This document shows, in pieces, positions 1 through 8,394 of a DNA stretch of 64,000 nt. Position 1 is the stretch's first letter. Every line of letters begins with the position of its first letter. The translations under genes were made by a program, and so were the position numbers. Source of the DNA: Arcicella rigui (lineage in GTDB: Bacteria; Bacteroidota; Bacteroidia; Cytophagales; Spirosomataceae); contig NZ_JAYFUM010000018.1 of assembly GCF_034929435.1 (NCBI RefSeq), forward strand, positions 1-64,000, written 5' to 3'. Below the pieces are notes generated by a model. The model was given only the letters and a program-made list of their open reading frames with translations, was not told where the DNA came from and made no database searches.

Positions 1-48
1 GACTTATCCATAAAAATGACAATTATTGTTCCTAAGTTATTTAAAGTT

Positions 49-94
49 TTTTGTTGGGGCTTTGATTTTTTAAAAAATCAAAGCCCCAACAAAA
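49..94. terminator. 46-bp perfect palindrome, terminator-like
   Basis: Positions 49-71 and 72-94 are exact reverse complements with no spacer: T-rich start, GTTGGGGCTTTGA core, then six T and six A at the centre. As RNA it would fold into a long stem with a GC-rich middle and flanking A/T tracts, so it could terminate transcription in either direction. No gene end is visible to its left because the window starts there. Confidence 0.6.
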
Positions 95-172
95 CTTACA
101 CAACTAAAGGGAGGGTGCCGGAGGGTGCCTGAAATTCAAAAAACAACTTACACAAAATATGGGATAGTGTCT

Positions 173-280
173 ACAATAGCTCATTGTTACACTACTTTAA
201 ACTTTTTACGTGTTACAATGGCTCATTGTTACACTACTTTATAATTTTTACGTGTTACAATGGCTCATCGTAATACGACA
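173..280. repeat. 42-bp tandem repeats, about 2.5 copies, each with a palindrome
   Basis: Copy 1 is 173-214 and copy 2 is 215-256, differing at a few bases; copy 3 starts at 257 and decays after about 12 bp. Each copy begins ACAATRGCTCATTGT, a 6-bp inverted repeat around GCT. In copy 2 the symmetry extends to GTGTTACAATG / CATTGTTACAC (210-220 / 224-234) with one mismatch. The symmetry centres are spaced exactly 42 bp, four turns of B-DNA, which suits cooperative protein binding. Function is not known. Confidence 0.7.
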
Positions 281-495
281 TAAAAGTTAAAACCATTTAC
301 TAAAAAATAAACGAAACAACCAAGGCTATTTTTTATACCATAAAAAACTCAAAAACAGCCTAAAACAAGGTTTAAAAAGCCTTTTTTACCGTTTAATAAA
401 AATACAAAAAGATTTTATTAAGGAATTTTGATTGTTTGATGGGAATGGGGAAATTGGAGATTATTTACTTACAACTTTAACAATTAACGCTTAGA

Positions 496-1185
496 ATGAT
501 AGAAAAGAAAAAAGTTACTGCTCATGAAATTTATGATTTGTTATTAAATGACTTCAAAATAAAGGAACAAATTGGAAGTGTTGAAATTATTTTTGGAGGT
601 ATTTCAGCAAGATATAAAGGAAGAGATGCTCTTGGTGATTTAATTCAAGAATGGATTGGTAAATGGCTCAGTCAAAATAATATATTTTATAGAACAAAAA
701 TCAACACTCAAGAATTTCCAGACTTTCTACTATCAGAAGATGATGATAAAGGCTTTTTAGAGATTAAAACATTTAATGCAAATGCAAGTCCTGCCTTTGA
801 TATTGCCAACTTTAATGCTTATAGTCAATCACTTTTATCAAAACCTGAAAGACTTGATGCCGATTATTTAATACTTAGCTATAAAATGATTGATGGAGCA
901 TTAAGCATTGATAATATTTGGCTCAAAAAAGTTTGGGAAATAGCAGGAAGCTCAGGAACCAACCCTATTAATCTACAAACTAAATATTCGCAACCATACA
1001 ACTTAAGACCTATAAAATGGTATGGGAAAACTAATAAAAACAAACCATTTGAAGATAAATTAAGTTTTTTAAAAGCGATAGCAGAAACTCACAACAAGTA
1101 TGAAAATACTTCTAAAAGTTATAGTGAAAATTGGCTTGAGAAAGTTTGTAGTAAATACTTTGAACATACTGGTATTAAACTATAA
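496..1185 (+). CDS. type II restriction endonuclease, NgoBV/NlaIV-like
   Basis: A 229-residue protein that resembles the NgoBV/NlaIV family of type II endonucleases, enzymes known to cut at GGNNCC. A PD-(D/E)XK nuclease core is visible: PDFLL near residue 75 followed by the EIK motif near residue 89, the usual metal-binding and catalytic spacing. No membrane segment or signal peptide is seen, so it is cytoplasmic. It converges with a C5-cytosine methyltransferase gene, overlapping it by 11 bp at the stop codons; that pairing supports the restriction role independently. The ATG at 496 is the first in frame. No promoter with both Bacteroidota boxes is evident upstream. The family call is from recalled sequence similarity; cleavage specificity is inference. 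Confidence 0.75.
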   Translation: MIEKKKVTAHEIYDLLLNDFKIKEQIGSVEIIFGGISARYKGRDALGDLIQEWIGKWLSQNNIFYRTKINTQEFPDFLLSEDDDKGFLEIKTFNANASPAFDIANFNAYSQSLLSKPERLDADYLILSYKMIDGALSIDNIWLKKVWEIAGSSGTNPINLQTKYSQPYNLRPIKWYGKTNKNKPFEDKLSFLKAIAETHNKYENTSKSYSENWLEKVCSKYFEHTGIKL

Positions 1186-1194
1186 TACCAGTAT
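1166..1194. terminator. bidirectional hairpin spanning both convergent stop codons
   Basis: ATACTGGTATTA (1166-1177) and TAATACCAGTAT (1183-1194) form a perfect 12-bp stem with a 5-nt loop. The stop codon of the endonuclease (1183-1185) opens the right arm and the methyltransferase stop (1177-1175 on the minus strand) closes the left arm, so one hairpin ends both genes. There is no long T tract, so termination may be weak or the hairpin may mainly protect the 3' ends. Confidence 0.6.
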
Positions 1195-2560
1195 ATTCAA
1201 AATCCATTACTTCAACGTCTAAGGTTTCTATTACATCTAACATTCTTTCTGCTATCGCTTTAATTACTGGCACAACAACAGTATTACCTAATAAATCGAA
1301 AGCTAAAGTTTCCTTTACTGGTATCTCATAATCTTCTGGATATCCAAACAAACGTAAACCCTCTCTTTTGGTTAATCTCCTTATTCCATTACCATCTGGT
1401 ACAACAATTTTCACCATGTCCGTTGCAACTAATGTTGGGGCTATTTCAAATGGATGTAATATTTTATTAATTTCAAAACTTAGCTTACCCGTAACAATAT
1501 TATATCCTTTTGGTTTTGTCTCATCATAAACTCTGGATGTAATTACTCCATTTGGAGTAGCTTCACTGACTAATTTTTTAGGATGTTCATATCTTATGTA
1601 TCCTTTATCTACCAAATCATCCAAAAGTGTTTTTACATCGAAACTTTCAAATAAATTATTCGCAGGGAAAAACGATTGAATTTGCTTTAAAGTTAATGGC
1701 ATGCCATCCATCCAATCAATACCTATTTCACTTGCCCATTGTTTTTTTCTACGTTCTTTAAAAAGCCTATTTAATACATTTATTTGGTCTTTGGTACATT
1801 CACCTTTAATACCTATATCCCAGCTATGAATATTATTTTCTCCTCCACGTTTATCTTTAATAGACTTACCATAAAGTTCTTGTATGGAAAAATGTGAGAA
1901 AAGTTTTTTGGTAAAATCAGTATCCATTGTGGGCTTATCTTTTTCCAAAATATCGTTTAATACTTTATAGGTAGGTTCAAAATTATCCAAACAAACTTTT
2001 TGATCTTTTGTACCAACAATAAAGACACGTTTTCGAGATTGTGGAACACCAAAATGAACACTATCTAATACTTTCCATGAAACTCGGTATCCTAATTCTG
2101 TTTCGAGCTTATATAAAATCGTTTTTAACGTTCTTCCAATTGAATCACTCTTAGATTCTAAGTCATGCTTTACCAGTCCTTCAACATTCTCAAGAATAAA
2201 TCCTTGAGGTTGATGATAATTGAGAATTCGTTCGATTTCAAAAAAAAGAGTTCCTCTGGTATCTGCAAAACCATTACGTTTTCCACTTGCACTAAAAGGC
2301 TGACAAGGAAATCCCCCAAACAAGAAATCAAATGGTGGAATATCTTCATTTTTAACTTGAAAAATATCTCCTACAAAATTTTCATTTTGAGATTCATCTT
2401 TTAAAAGATTATGTTTTAGTGTCTGAATTGCATAAGGCTTAATTTCTGAAGTTAAAACACACTCTGTTTCAATACCTCTTTCTCGACACGCCTGTTCAAA
2501 ACCAAGACGTATGCCTCCAAGACCAGCAAATAAATCTATAAACTTTAATTTAGTTTTCAT
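1175..2560 (-). CDS. DNA (cytosine-5-)-methyltransferase of the R-M system
   Basis: This 461-residue protein has the ordered motifs of C5-cytosine DNA methyltransferases: motif I DLFAGLGGIRLGFE (residues 9-22, AdoMet binding), motif IV with the catalytic cysteine in GGFPCQPFSASG (near residue 85), ENVEGL (motif VI, near 124), QSRKR (motif VIII, near 173), a variable target-recognition region of about 200 residues, and a C-terminal motif with LLGNTVVVPV. It protects the host from the convergent endonuclease. Its start overlaps the end of the DUF6471 gene by 11 bp, so the two are probably translationally coupled. Cognate to a GGNNCC-type enzyme by neighbourhood only. Confidence 0.93.
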   Translation of the reverse strand: MKTKLKFIDLFAGLGGIRLGFEQACRERGIETECVLTSEIKPYAIQTLKHNLLKDESQNENFVGDIFQVKNEDIPPFDFLFGGFPCQPFSASGKRNGFADTRGTLFFEIERILNYHQPQGFILENVEGLVKHDLESKSDSIGRTLKTILYKLETELGYRVSWKVLDSVHFGVPQSRKRVFIVGTKDQKVCLDNFEPTYKVLNDILEKDKPTMDTDFTKKLFSHFSIQELYGKSIKDKRGGENNIHSWDIGIKGECTKDQINVLNRLFKERRKKQWASEIGIDWMDGMPLTLKQIQSFFPANNLFESFDVKTLLDDLVDKGYIRYEHPKKLVSEATPNGVITSRVYDETKPKGYNIVTGKLSFEINKILHPFEIAPTLVATDMVKIVVPDGNGIRRLTKREGLRLFGYPEDYEIPVKETLAFDLLGNTVVVPVIKAIAERMLDVIETLDVEVMDFEYTGIIV

Positions 2561-2855
2561 CTCTTGATATTTTTAAATCGGTTTTAGGTTCTGCAACTAA
2601 CAAGTTAGATGGCTGAGAAATGATAAAACTTGAATTAAATTGTTCAATTTCAATTTTTGTACAGCCAATTACATAGAGACATTGCATAAAAAAAGATGCA
2701 CTAAAAGTTCCTCTACTAATTTTACTATCAACACTTGATTTTGTTTCTGCACAGCCATTTGAGTTTAATAAAACGGTTAAATCTTCTGTTGACAAACCTC
2801 TTTTCACTAACTCTGATTTGAGTAATCTTTTGACCTTATGATTCCATTCTGACAT
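2550..2855 (-). CDS. DUF6471 family protein, candidate R-M controller
   Basis: A 101-residue protein beginning SEWNHKVKRLLKSELVKRGL, with the later run KISRGTFSASFFMQCLYVIG, which matches my recollection of DUF6471 proteins. The predicted helices with a conserved K-S-RG-FSA-FF segment look like a helix-turn-helix-type DNA-binding fold. It is the first gene of a two-gene unit with the methyltransferase (11-bp overlap). A 14-bp perfect palindrome sits over its own -7 box, so autoregulation is plausible. The last 25 residues are polar and probably disordered. Family call is moderately sure; the controller role is inference from position, size and operator. Confidence 0.6.
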   Translation of the reverse strand: MSEWNHKVKRLLKSELVKRGLSTEDLTVLLNSNGCAETKSSVDSKISRGTFSASFFMQCLYVIGCTKIEIEQFNSSFIISQPSNLLVAEPKTDLKISRDEN

Positions 2856-2868
2856 AACACCAATATTT

Positions 2869-2907
2869 ATATTTGCAAATATGAGAATATTAGATTAGAT
2901 ATGCAAA
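2869..2907 (-). promoter_or_regulatory. promoter of DUF6471-methyltransferase unit with palindromic operator
   Basis: On the minus strand TTTG (2907-2904), 20 nt, then CATATTTG (2883-2876) match the Bacteroidota -33/-7 pattern with one mismatch in the -7 box. The -7 box lies inside ATATTTGCAAATAT (2869-2882), a perfect 14-bp palindrome that ends 14 bp before the ATG. A dimeric protein bound there would block RNA polymerase. Confidence 0.6.
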
Positions 2908-2998
2908 AAAATACATATTAAAGACCCTAAAGAGATTTCAGGAATATAAGAAGAAGAATATATGAGAGAGAAATATATTGTAGAAGTAAGGTGTATTT

Positions 2999-3066
2999 CC
3001 GTAGCACGCATTTCCAATCCAACAAAAAACGTCTATTCAATGACGGATTGGAAATCCGTGTTACGG
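2999..3066. repeat. REP-like imperfect inverted repeat
   Basis: Two 22-bp arms (2999-3020 and 3045-3066) are inverted copies with two mismatches, both containing TTTCCAATCC and the core CCGTARCACG, around a 24-bp loop. The sequence resembles extragenic palindromes I have seen in Cytophagales genomes. It separates the restriction locus from the end of the GH5 gene and may act as a transcription barrier. Confidence 0.55.
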
Positions 3067-3070
3067 TTTG

Positions 3071-4456
3071 TTATAATTTGATGATTTTTTTATAGCCTAA
3101 AATTCTATTTTTGGCATCAAAAAACTTTAAAATATACATCCCTGAAGCCTGTGTACTTAGTGTGATACTATTGTTGATTAGCTCAAATCTACCAATCATA
3201 TTTCCTTGTAAATCTATCAGTTCTGATGTCGCAATGTTGTTGGCCGTATTCCTAACGATAAAAATATCTTGACTGGGATTTGGGAAAACTTCAATATTAT
3301 TCAGTTCTGGTACTTCGTTTAAACCCAATACTTTTAAAGTATAGTTTTCAAGTGCCAATTTCATACAAGCAGAAATCTCTGTTGTTCCTTTTTGAAACAT
3401 TGAAAAACCTGCGTCCCATTCCCACCAAGCAGAAGGAATTTCTAATAAACCCAAAGCTTTATAAATCGCCGTGGCATGACGGCAACGACTGTCTGCGTCT
3501 GAAAACTCGCTGTATGAACCAAATTCTCCCAGAAAAATAGGGACATTCTTTTGTAGAGACCAATCTTTAGCCCTTGAAAGGGCATTGTAAATCACTTCAT
3601 CAGTACCTTCGTTGGCATAGTTCTTAATACTTCCTTCTATCCACGTACCTTTGGCGGATGCTGGCACTGTAATATTGGGATTGATACTGTACGGAAAAGG
3701 AATATTTCTTAAATCCTTAATTTCTGGACTCGACCAAGTTGCTCCTTGATGTGTGAAAATAAAAGGGTCATAATAATGAAAAGTATAAATGATGTTTGCA
3801 TCCGCAAATGGTTCAGACTGAATCATGGCATTTCGTCCATTCCAATCATGAAAACCCACAATAAAAGTATGATTTGGGGCAATAGCACGAACTGTACTAA
3901 TCAATTGATTGGCTTGTATCCGCCATTCAGTAGCAGTGACATCGTGCGGTTCATTTTGTAATTCAAAAAATACTTTTTCAGGGTCTGTATTTTTATACCT
4001 TTCAGCGATAGATTTCCACAAAGTAAGTTTTCGTTCAATCGTATTCGCTCCTTCAATCGAGCCGTCAAACTCAGGATGATGAAAATCTACAATTACTTTT
4101 AAATTATTGTTTGCACACCATTTTAACATGGAATCCACTGCCGTAAGTCCAAGAGGAAAATCCCATTGGTAAGGAGCTTGAATACTGGCAAATGCACTAA
4201 AACAAACGGGAAGACGAACAGTTTTAAAACCTGCTTTGGCAATATTAGCAAGCATTACTTTCCGTTTCATTAGCTCAGTCATATTTACAAAATCACCAAA
4301 ATGATTCGCTCTTGAACCACCCCAATAATTATCTAAATAAGAAAGATTCATTCCCAAACCCATTTCAGAGGCTCTTTTAGAAGCCAGATTTTGAGCAGAT
4401 AACTTATGATTCAATCCAAAACATAAGAAAAGTATGCAAACAATAAGATTTTTCAT
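3071..4456 (-). CDS. GH5 endo-beta-1,4-glucanase with T9SS C-terminal domain
   Basis: A 461-residue glycoside hydrolase family 5 enzyme, predicted to hydrolyse internal beta-1,4-glucan bonds. A signal peptide (KNLIVCILFLCFG, cleavage near SAQ, residue 22) is followed by a TIM barrel: RLPVCF near 82, DFHHPE near 125-129, the acid/base glutamate in ELQNEPHD (about residue 169) and the nucleophile in FLGEFGSYS (about residue 311). Residues 385-461 form a type A T9SS sorting domain (VFPNPSQDIF ... SGMYILKF ... KKIIKL), so the enzyme should be exported by the type IX system and released or anchored at the surface. ATG at 4456 is preferred to a TTG one codon upstream. It begins 6 bp after the GH9 stop and is the last gene of the locus. 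Confidence 0.92.
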   Translation of the reverse strand: MKNLIVCILFLCFGLNHKLSAQNLASKRASEMGLGMNLSYLDNYWGGSRANHFGDFVNMTELMKRKVMLANIAKAGFKTVRLPVCFSAFASIQAPYQWDFPLGLTAVDSMLKWCANNNLKVIVDFHHPEFDGSIEGANTIERKLTLWKSIAERYKNTDPEKVFFELQNEPHDVTATEWRIQANQLISTVRAIAPNHTFIVGFHDWNGRNAMIQSEPFADANIIYTFHYYDPFIFTHQGATWSSPEIKDLRNIPFPYSINPNITVPASAKGTWIEGSIKNYANEGTDEVIYNALSRAKDWSLQKNVPIFLGEFGSYSEFSDADSRCRHATAIYKALGLLEIPSAWWEWDAGFSMFQKGTTEISACMKLALENYTLKVLGLNEVPELNNIEVFPNPSQDIFIVRNTANNIATSELIDLQGNMIGRFELINNSITLSTQASGMYILKFFDAKNRILGYKKIIKL

Positions 4457-4462
4457 CAAGCT

Positions 4463-6223
4463 TTAATTTAAAATACTTGCCTGCAAGGCTTCTATTGCTC
4501 CCGCTAAATATGCCATCGGAGCATTCCAGTTGATAGCAATTTCGTTGGTTGAATAGGAACAATCGACATCTAAATAACTTTCGTCGGCTACTTTAGTTTT
4601 GTAACCTTCGCATTTATCTTGTTGTCCGGGATTAGTACCACCTGATAAAAAACCAGGTAAAGGTTCTACAATACCGTCGGCAATTGACAAGCGATGATGT
4701 GGGTGCATGGGTGTTTTTGAACCAAAAGCAGTCAGGAAAGAATAACCTGTTCCGTTTCTGCCTAAAATATAGTCAAGATTCGTCAAAGCGTAAGTTAAGT
4801 ATTTTTTATCTTTCGTGAGTTGATATACTTGTATCATCGCAATGCCCTGATTGGCTGCTACTGCTGTACTTCCCCAAACAAAATCTTTGGCGGTTTTTCC
4901 CATCAAAGTCTGAAACGAGCGTTTTTCGATGCCACTTGCCAAAGTATCAGCAAAAGCAATAAGGCTTTGTTTCAGAGCTGGAAAATCTTCTTTGGCTTTG
5001 CCTGTCAACTGCTTTTGAAATCTTACCAAAGAGTAATAGCCCAACAATCTTACTTGATTCCATGATGGTACAAGCATTTTTTGTGCAGGAATGATTTGTA
5101 AAGTTTCGTAGTACTTTTCGTTTTGGGTTGTAATGTACAATTCAGAAGCTGCCCATGTCCATTCGTCAGAAAAATTACTGTCGCCATAAGCTCCTGTGGT
5201 GATTTTGGGCAAAAACTTTTCATTCATTTTATCTTGTTCGTAATGCACATCAGGGTTTTTAATCGCCCATTCCCAAGCACGAGTAGAAGCCGTCAAACAA
5301 GAATCTGCCAAAGCAGGAAATTCATTCGGAAATTGCTTGAAAATACGTGCCGCTTGTGCCATGACAGCAGCAAAATCAAGCGTTGCGGCTGTGCCTTTTT
5401 GTACAACATAGCGAGGTTTCTTTGCTTTTTTGGGCATTATCATCCCATCAAAATTGGCATTTGTCAATTTATGATATACTCCGCCGTCGGTATCTTGCAT
5501 GGTTAGCATCCAACGTAAATTCCATAAAGCTTCGTCCAACACATCAGGAACAGCATTATTACTTTCAGGAATATTTAAGTGTTGTTGTTGGAAATAGGCA
5601 GGAAAATCTTCGTACATCGCAAAGAGAGTTCCCATCGTAATGCCCGAATTAACGATATACTTGTTGTAATCGCCAGCATCGTACCAACCTTTGGGCGAGG
5701 AAATCACCGTTCCTTCGGGTCTTTCAGCCGAAACGGCAGAAGCATGCACCAATACTTTATCGTCTGGATGAGCGAAAGGTCTTGCCCATTTTCCTGCAAA
5801 TTTTTCAGGAATTTCGGTAGAAACTCTTTGATAATAAAAGGCTTTCAAAGACGCTTTAGCTGCTGCATCGTGTACTTTTTCCGAAATTTCAAAAGGATAC
5901 GAAACGCCTAAATCAGGTACTTCTACAAGGTATTTTCCTGTTTGATTAAAACTTGAAAAATCAGCGATTTGGGTAGTTTTTTCTGAAAATTCAGAATTAC
6001 GTGGCTTACTTAATTTTCCGATAAGTACGGTAGTTTTCGAATCAGCAGTTTTCACTAAAAAGGTTTGAGCCTTGGCATTTACGATAACCGCTAATTTGGG
6101 GGCATTAGGATAAAAACCTACTTGATTGAGGCGAATATCTTCGGATATTTTTTGTGCATTTAAGGCACAAGTGTTTATAATGGATAGACAAAAACCTAAG
6201 CCAAAAATGTGTTTAATTTTCAT
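4463..6223 (-). CDS. GH9 cellulase with N-terminal Ig-like domain
   Basis: A 586-residue family 9 endoglucanase or processive cellulase. After a signal sequence (cleavage probably after LNAQ, residue 24) comes a cellulase N-terminal Ig-like domain (about 28-115, IRLNQVGFYP start), then the alpha/alpha barrel: YDAGDYNKY (181-189, with the catalytic base aspartates), FSDEWTWAASELY, the family signature YILGRNGTGYSFLTAFG with HPHHR, and the acid glutamate in NEIAINWNAP (about residue 561). There is no T9SS domain and no convincing lipobox (INTC), so it is probably periplasmic, acting on oligosaccharides imported by the SusCD pair, unlike its GH5 and GH44 neighbours. The next gene (GH5) starts 6 bp downstream. 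Confidence 0.93.
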   Translation of the reverse strand: MKIKHIFGLGFCLSIINTCALNAQKISEDIRLNQVGFYPNAPKLAVIVNAKAQTFLVKTADSKTTVLIGKLSKPRNSEFSEKTTQIADFSSFNQTGKYLVEVPDLGVSYPFEISEKVHDAAAKASLKAFYYQRVSTEIPEKFAGKWARPFAHPDDKVLVHASAVSAERPEGTVISSPKGWYDAGDYNKYIVNSGITMGTLFAMYEDFPAYFQQQHLNIPESNNAVPDVLDEALWNLRWMLTMQDTDGGVYHKLTNANFDGMIMPKKAKKPRYVVQKGTAATLDFAAVMAQAARIFKQFPNEFPALADSCLTASTRAWEWAIKNPDVHYEQDKMNEKFLPKITTGAYGDSNFSDEWTWAASELYITTQNEKYYETLQIIPAQKMLVPSWNQVRLLGYYSLVRFQKQLTGKAKEDFPALKQSLIAFADTLASGIEKRSFQTLMGKTAKDFVWGSTAVAANQGIAMIQVYQLTKDKKYLTYALTNLDYILGRNGTGYSFLTAFGSKTPMHPHHRLSIADGIVEPLPGFLSGGTNPGQQDKCEGYKTKVADESYLDVDCSYSTNEIAINWNAPMAYLAGAIEALQASILN

Positions 6224-6332
6224 GATATAATTTTATAAATGGTTGGTAGTGATGTAACTCTTGGAAACATCTGCAATATTTTACTGTATAAATTTCTGAA
6301 AAACAAAGCAATTCGCTGTGTGTACTTGTTTG

Positions 6333-8201
6333 TCAAAGGGCTAATATTTTCTTGACAACCAAAGATTTATCGTTGGATATTTTCAATAAATACGTACCCG
6401 ATTTTACTTTGGGACTTACGCCAATAACAGTTTCGCCGTTGGCTATGCTTTGCGTGTAAACTTGCTTACCCATTTCGTCGAACAGTTCAATTTGTTTGAA
6501 TTTCTCTGTGCCTGTATCAACCGTAAATTCGTTTGCAAAAGGATTGGGGAAAACTTTAATGTTACTTTCTGGCTCAGTTGAAGTACCTAAAACGGCGGAG
6601 TATTGTCCTACTTTACCAGCCAATTGTATTGAAGTAATAGACAAAGCAGGGAGCGTCAGCGAAATGGTATTATTGGCTATGCTTACATTGCTTTTGCTCA
6701 AAGCATTTTGTGTGTGCGATACAAAAGTTTCGGTACTGGGCAAAGATTTCAAAGCCAAAGCGGTGGCATTTTTACCCGACAAAACGAAATTATTAAAACT
6801 CACAGTAGTCGTTTTTGAACTGTTTGTAGAACGATTCACTAACACTACAGTCAAAGAATCTTGACTTGCATTAATACTTGGATATGCCGAAACAAGGGTT
6901 TCGTCAGTAGAAGAACTTTTGATAGAAAAAGGCTGATTGTAACGACTGAATAAATGAACCGTTTCCCACATTCCCACTGGCCAAGACCAAGGCGTAAATA
7001 TTTCAACTTCATTTTTCATAAACTCACCCAAAGTAGAAGCATACCAAACAGCAATAGCGTTGGGGTCAGAAATATTGATACCTGACTCGGTGATGCCCAA
7101 TTTCACGCCATGATTTGTACCTAAATATTTATCTAACCAATCGTTGACTCTGCCAAAAATATACTCTTTTGTCTGCGAATTATCGTAGCCACCATTGATA
7201 GTTTTCACACCGTTGGCTTCGGGATATACATAATCTCTATCAAAGAAAACCCGATGGTATTGCATTACTTCATCTACTTTGTTGCTTCCCGGATAGTAAT
7301 GAATGTCCAGCACATCCAGCAATTTAATACCAGAACTTTTTTGTTCTTCGGCTACTCTTTTGATGAAAAATTCTAACCACGGATAACTTTTTCCATTGAC
7401 GGAAATACCATTGGGCCAGTTGTACCATTGCCATTCATTGGCTGTAACGGGGCCAACTAATTTGATATTCGGGAATTTCGCACGGGCTTTCTTGGCTACT
7501 TCGAAGTACTTTTGCATAAATGCTTCGGCTGAAATCTGTACAGGCATTACGTCGTCGTGTGTGCCATTCCAGATTTCTACTTCATTGTCCATGTTCCAGT
7601 AGGTCAATGAATTTTTGTCTAAAGCTAAATCCTTGAACCAATGGTCTAAGATGCCTACCGTAGAATCGGCGGGCCAATCTTCTAAGTATAAATTTATATC
7701 TCCTTCCACTTTAGCTTTAGAACCCGTAGGATTCAGCACCCCATTTCCTGCTAAATTCTGATTGACTCCCTCCCACCATTGCGATTTGTTGTAATCCCAA
7801 TCGGCAAAATTAGCTTTGTTTGTTTTGGCTACTTTGCCCAATAGTTGAAAAGCCCACATTCCCTGTGCTTTGGGCATATTGCTGATGAGGGATTTTGCCG
7901 CAACATCCCAATCATTGCCATAAACATTATTGTACCAGTCAGGATGCGAAGATAATTTCTTTCGCCAATTGTATTTTGTAGAATTATTACCGCCACTTTC
8001 TCTGAAAAAAGTTATCCCTGCATCTTTTAGCATCGTCCAATTGATATTCAATACTTTTCCGGGGTCTGTTGAAAGAGAATTATTTCTACCATACAAGTAC
8101 GGAGAAATCGCTTTTTTTTCGGCAGTAGCATCAATTTTAATAGATACTTGTGCTTTTATCGACCAACTGATAAAGACGAAAATGAAAAAAATGTATTTCA
8201 T
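6333..8201 (-). CDS. GH44 endoglucanase/xyloglucanase with T9SS domain
   Basis: A 622-residue protein with a signal peptide (KYIFFIFVFISWSIKAQ) and a family 44 catalytic domain: SPYLYGRN near 33-40, the acid/base glutamate in YWNMDNEVEIW (E207) and the nucleophile in LGITESGINIS (E372), followed by the FTPWSWPVGMW segment and a small beta-sandwich (about 430-530). The C-terminal 70 residues (IKVFPNPFANEF ... GTYLLKI ... KKILAL) are a T9SS type A sorting domain. Family 44 enzymes cut cellulose derivatives, xyloglucan and related beta-1,4-glucans, so this enzyme likely makes the first cuts outside the cell. The gap of 193 bp to the upstream gene holds a long inverted repeat. Confidence 0.88.
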   Translation of the reverse strand: MKYIFFIFVFISWSIKAQVSIKIDATAEKKAISPYLYGRNNSLSTDPGKVLNINWTMLKDAGITFFRESGGNNSTKYNWRKKLSSHPDWYNNVYGNDWDVAAKSLISNMPKAQGMWAFQLLGKVAKTNKANFADWDYNKSQWWEGVNQNLAGNGVLNPTGSKAKVEGDINLYLEDWPADSTVGILDHWFKDLALDKNSLTYWNMDNEVEIWNGTHDDVMPVQISAEAFMQKYFEVAKKARAKFPNIKLVGPVTANEWQWYNWPNGISVNGKSYPWLEFFIKRVAEEQKSSGIKLLDVLDIHYYPGSNKVDEVMQYHRVFFDRDYVYPEANGVKTINGGYDNSQTKEYIFGRVNDWLDKYLGTNHGVKLGITESGINISDPNAIAVWYASTLGEFMKNEVEIFTPWSWPVGMWETVHLFSRYNQPFSIKSSSTDETLVSAYPSINASQDSLTVVLVNRSTNSSKTTTVSFNNFVLSGKNATALALKSLPSTETFVSHTQNALSKSNVSIANNTISLTLPALSITSIQLAGKVGQYSAVLGTSTEPESNIKVFPNPFANEFTVDTGTEKFKQIELFDEMGKQVYTQSIANGETVIGVSPKVKSGTYLLKISNDKSLVVKKILAL

Positions 8202-8274
8202 AACATTTGAGATTTGAAGCTTAATGTTTTACTGATTGGCAACAAGCAGTCATTAGTCGTGCTTTAGGCTATAA

Positions 8275-8354
8275 GCTTTAGGCAATAGGCAAAATGTTTA
8301 TTTTTTAACGAAAAAAGTATTTTTGCTTACTGCTTACAGCCTATTGCCTAAAGC
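8275..8354. repeat. 16-bp perfect inverted repeat in word-iterated spacer
   Basis: GCTTTAGGCAATAGGC (8275-8290) and GCCTATTGCCTAAAGC (8339-8354) are exact reverse complements 48 nt apart. Between and beside them the same words recur (GCTTTAGGCTATAAG, TTGCTTACTGCTTACAG). It lies between two glycosidase genes in the same orientation, so it would be transcribed and could stabilise or separate the two messages. Confidence 0.7.
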
Positions 8355-8394
8355 ATTACAATTAATTTAATACTGCCTAATTACTTACTGATAA

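Larger units (their letters stand above)
1..495. other. non-coding accessory flank with palindromes and repeats
   Basis: I see no gene here. The stretch contains, in order, a 46-bp perfect palindrome, a tandem 10-bp duplication (GGAGGGTGCC at 110-119 and 120-129), an array of 42-bp repeats (173 to about 280) and then AT-rich DNA leading to the endonuclease gene. The density of repeats fits the edge of an acquired defence locus, but no integrase or transposase is visible in the window to the left. Confidence 0.6.

Noticed and set aside
5123..5911. Long plus-strand frames inside the GH9 gene
   Set aside because: They are antisense shadows of a clearly coding GH9 frame with all catalytic motifs.
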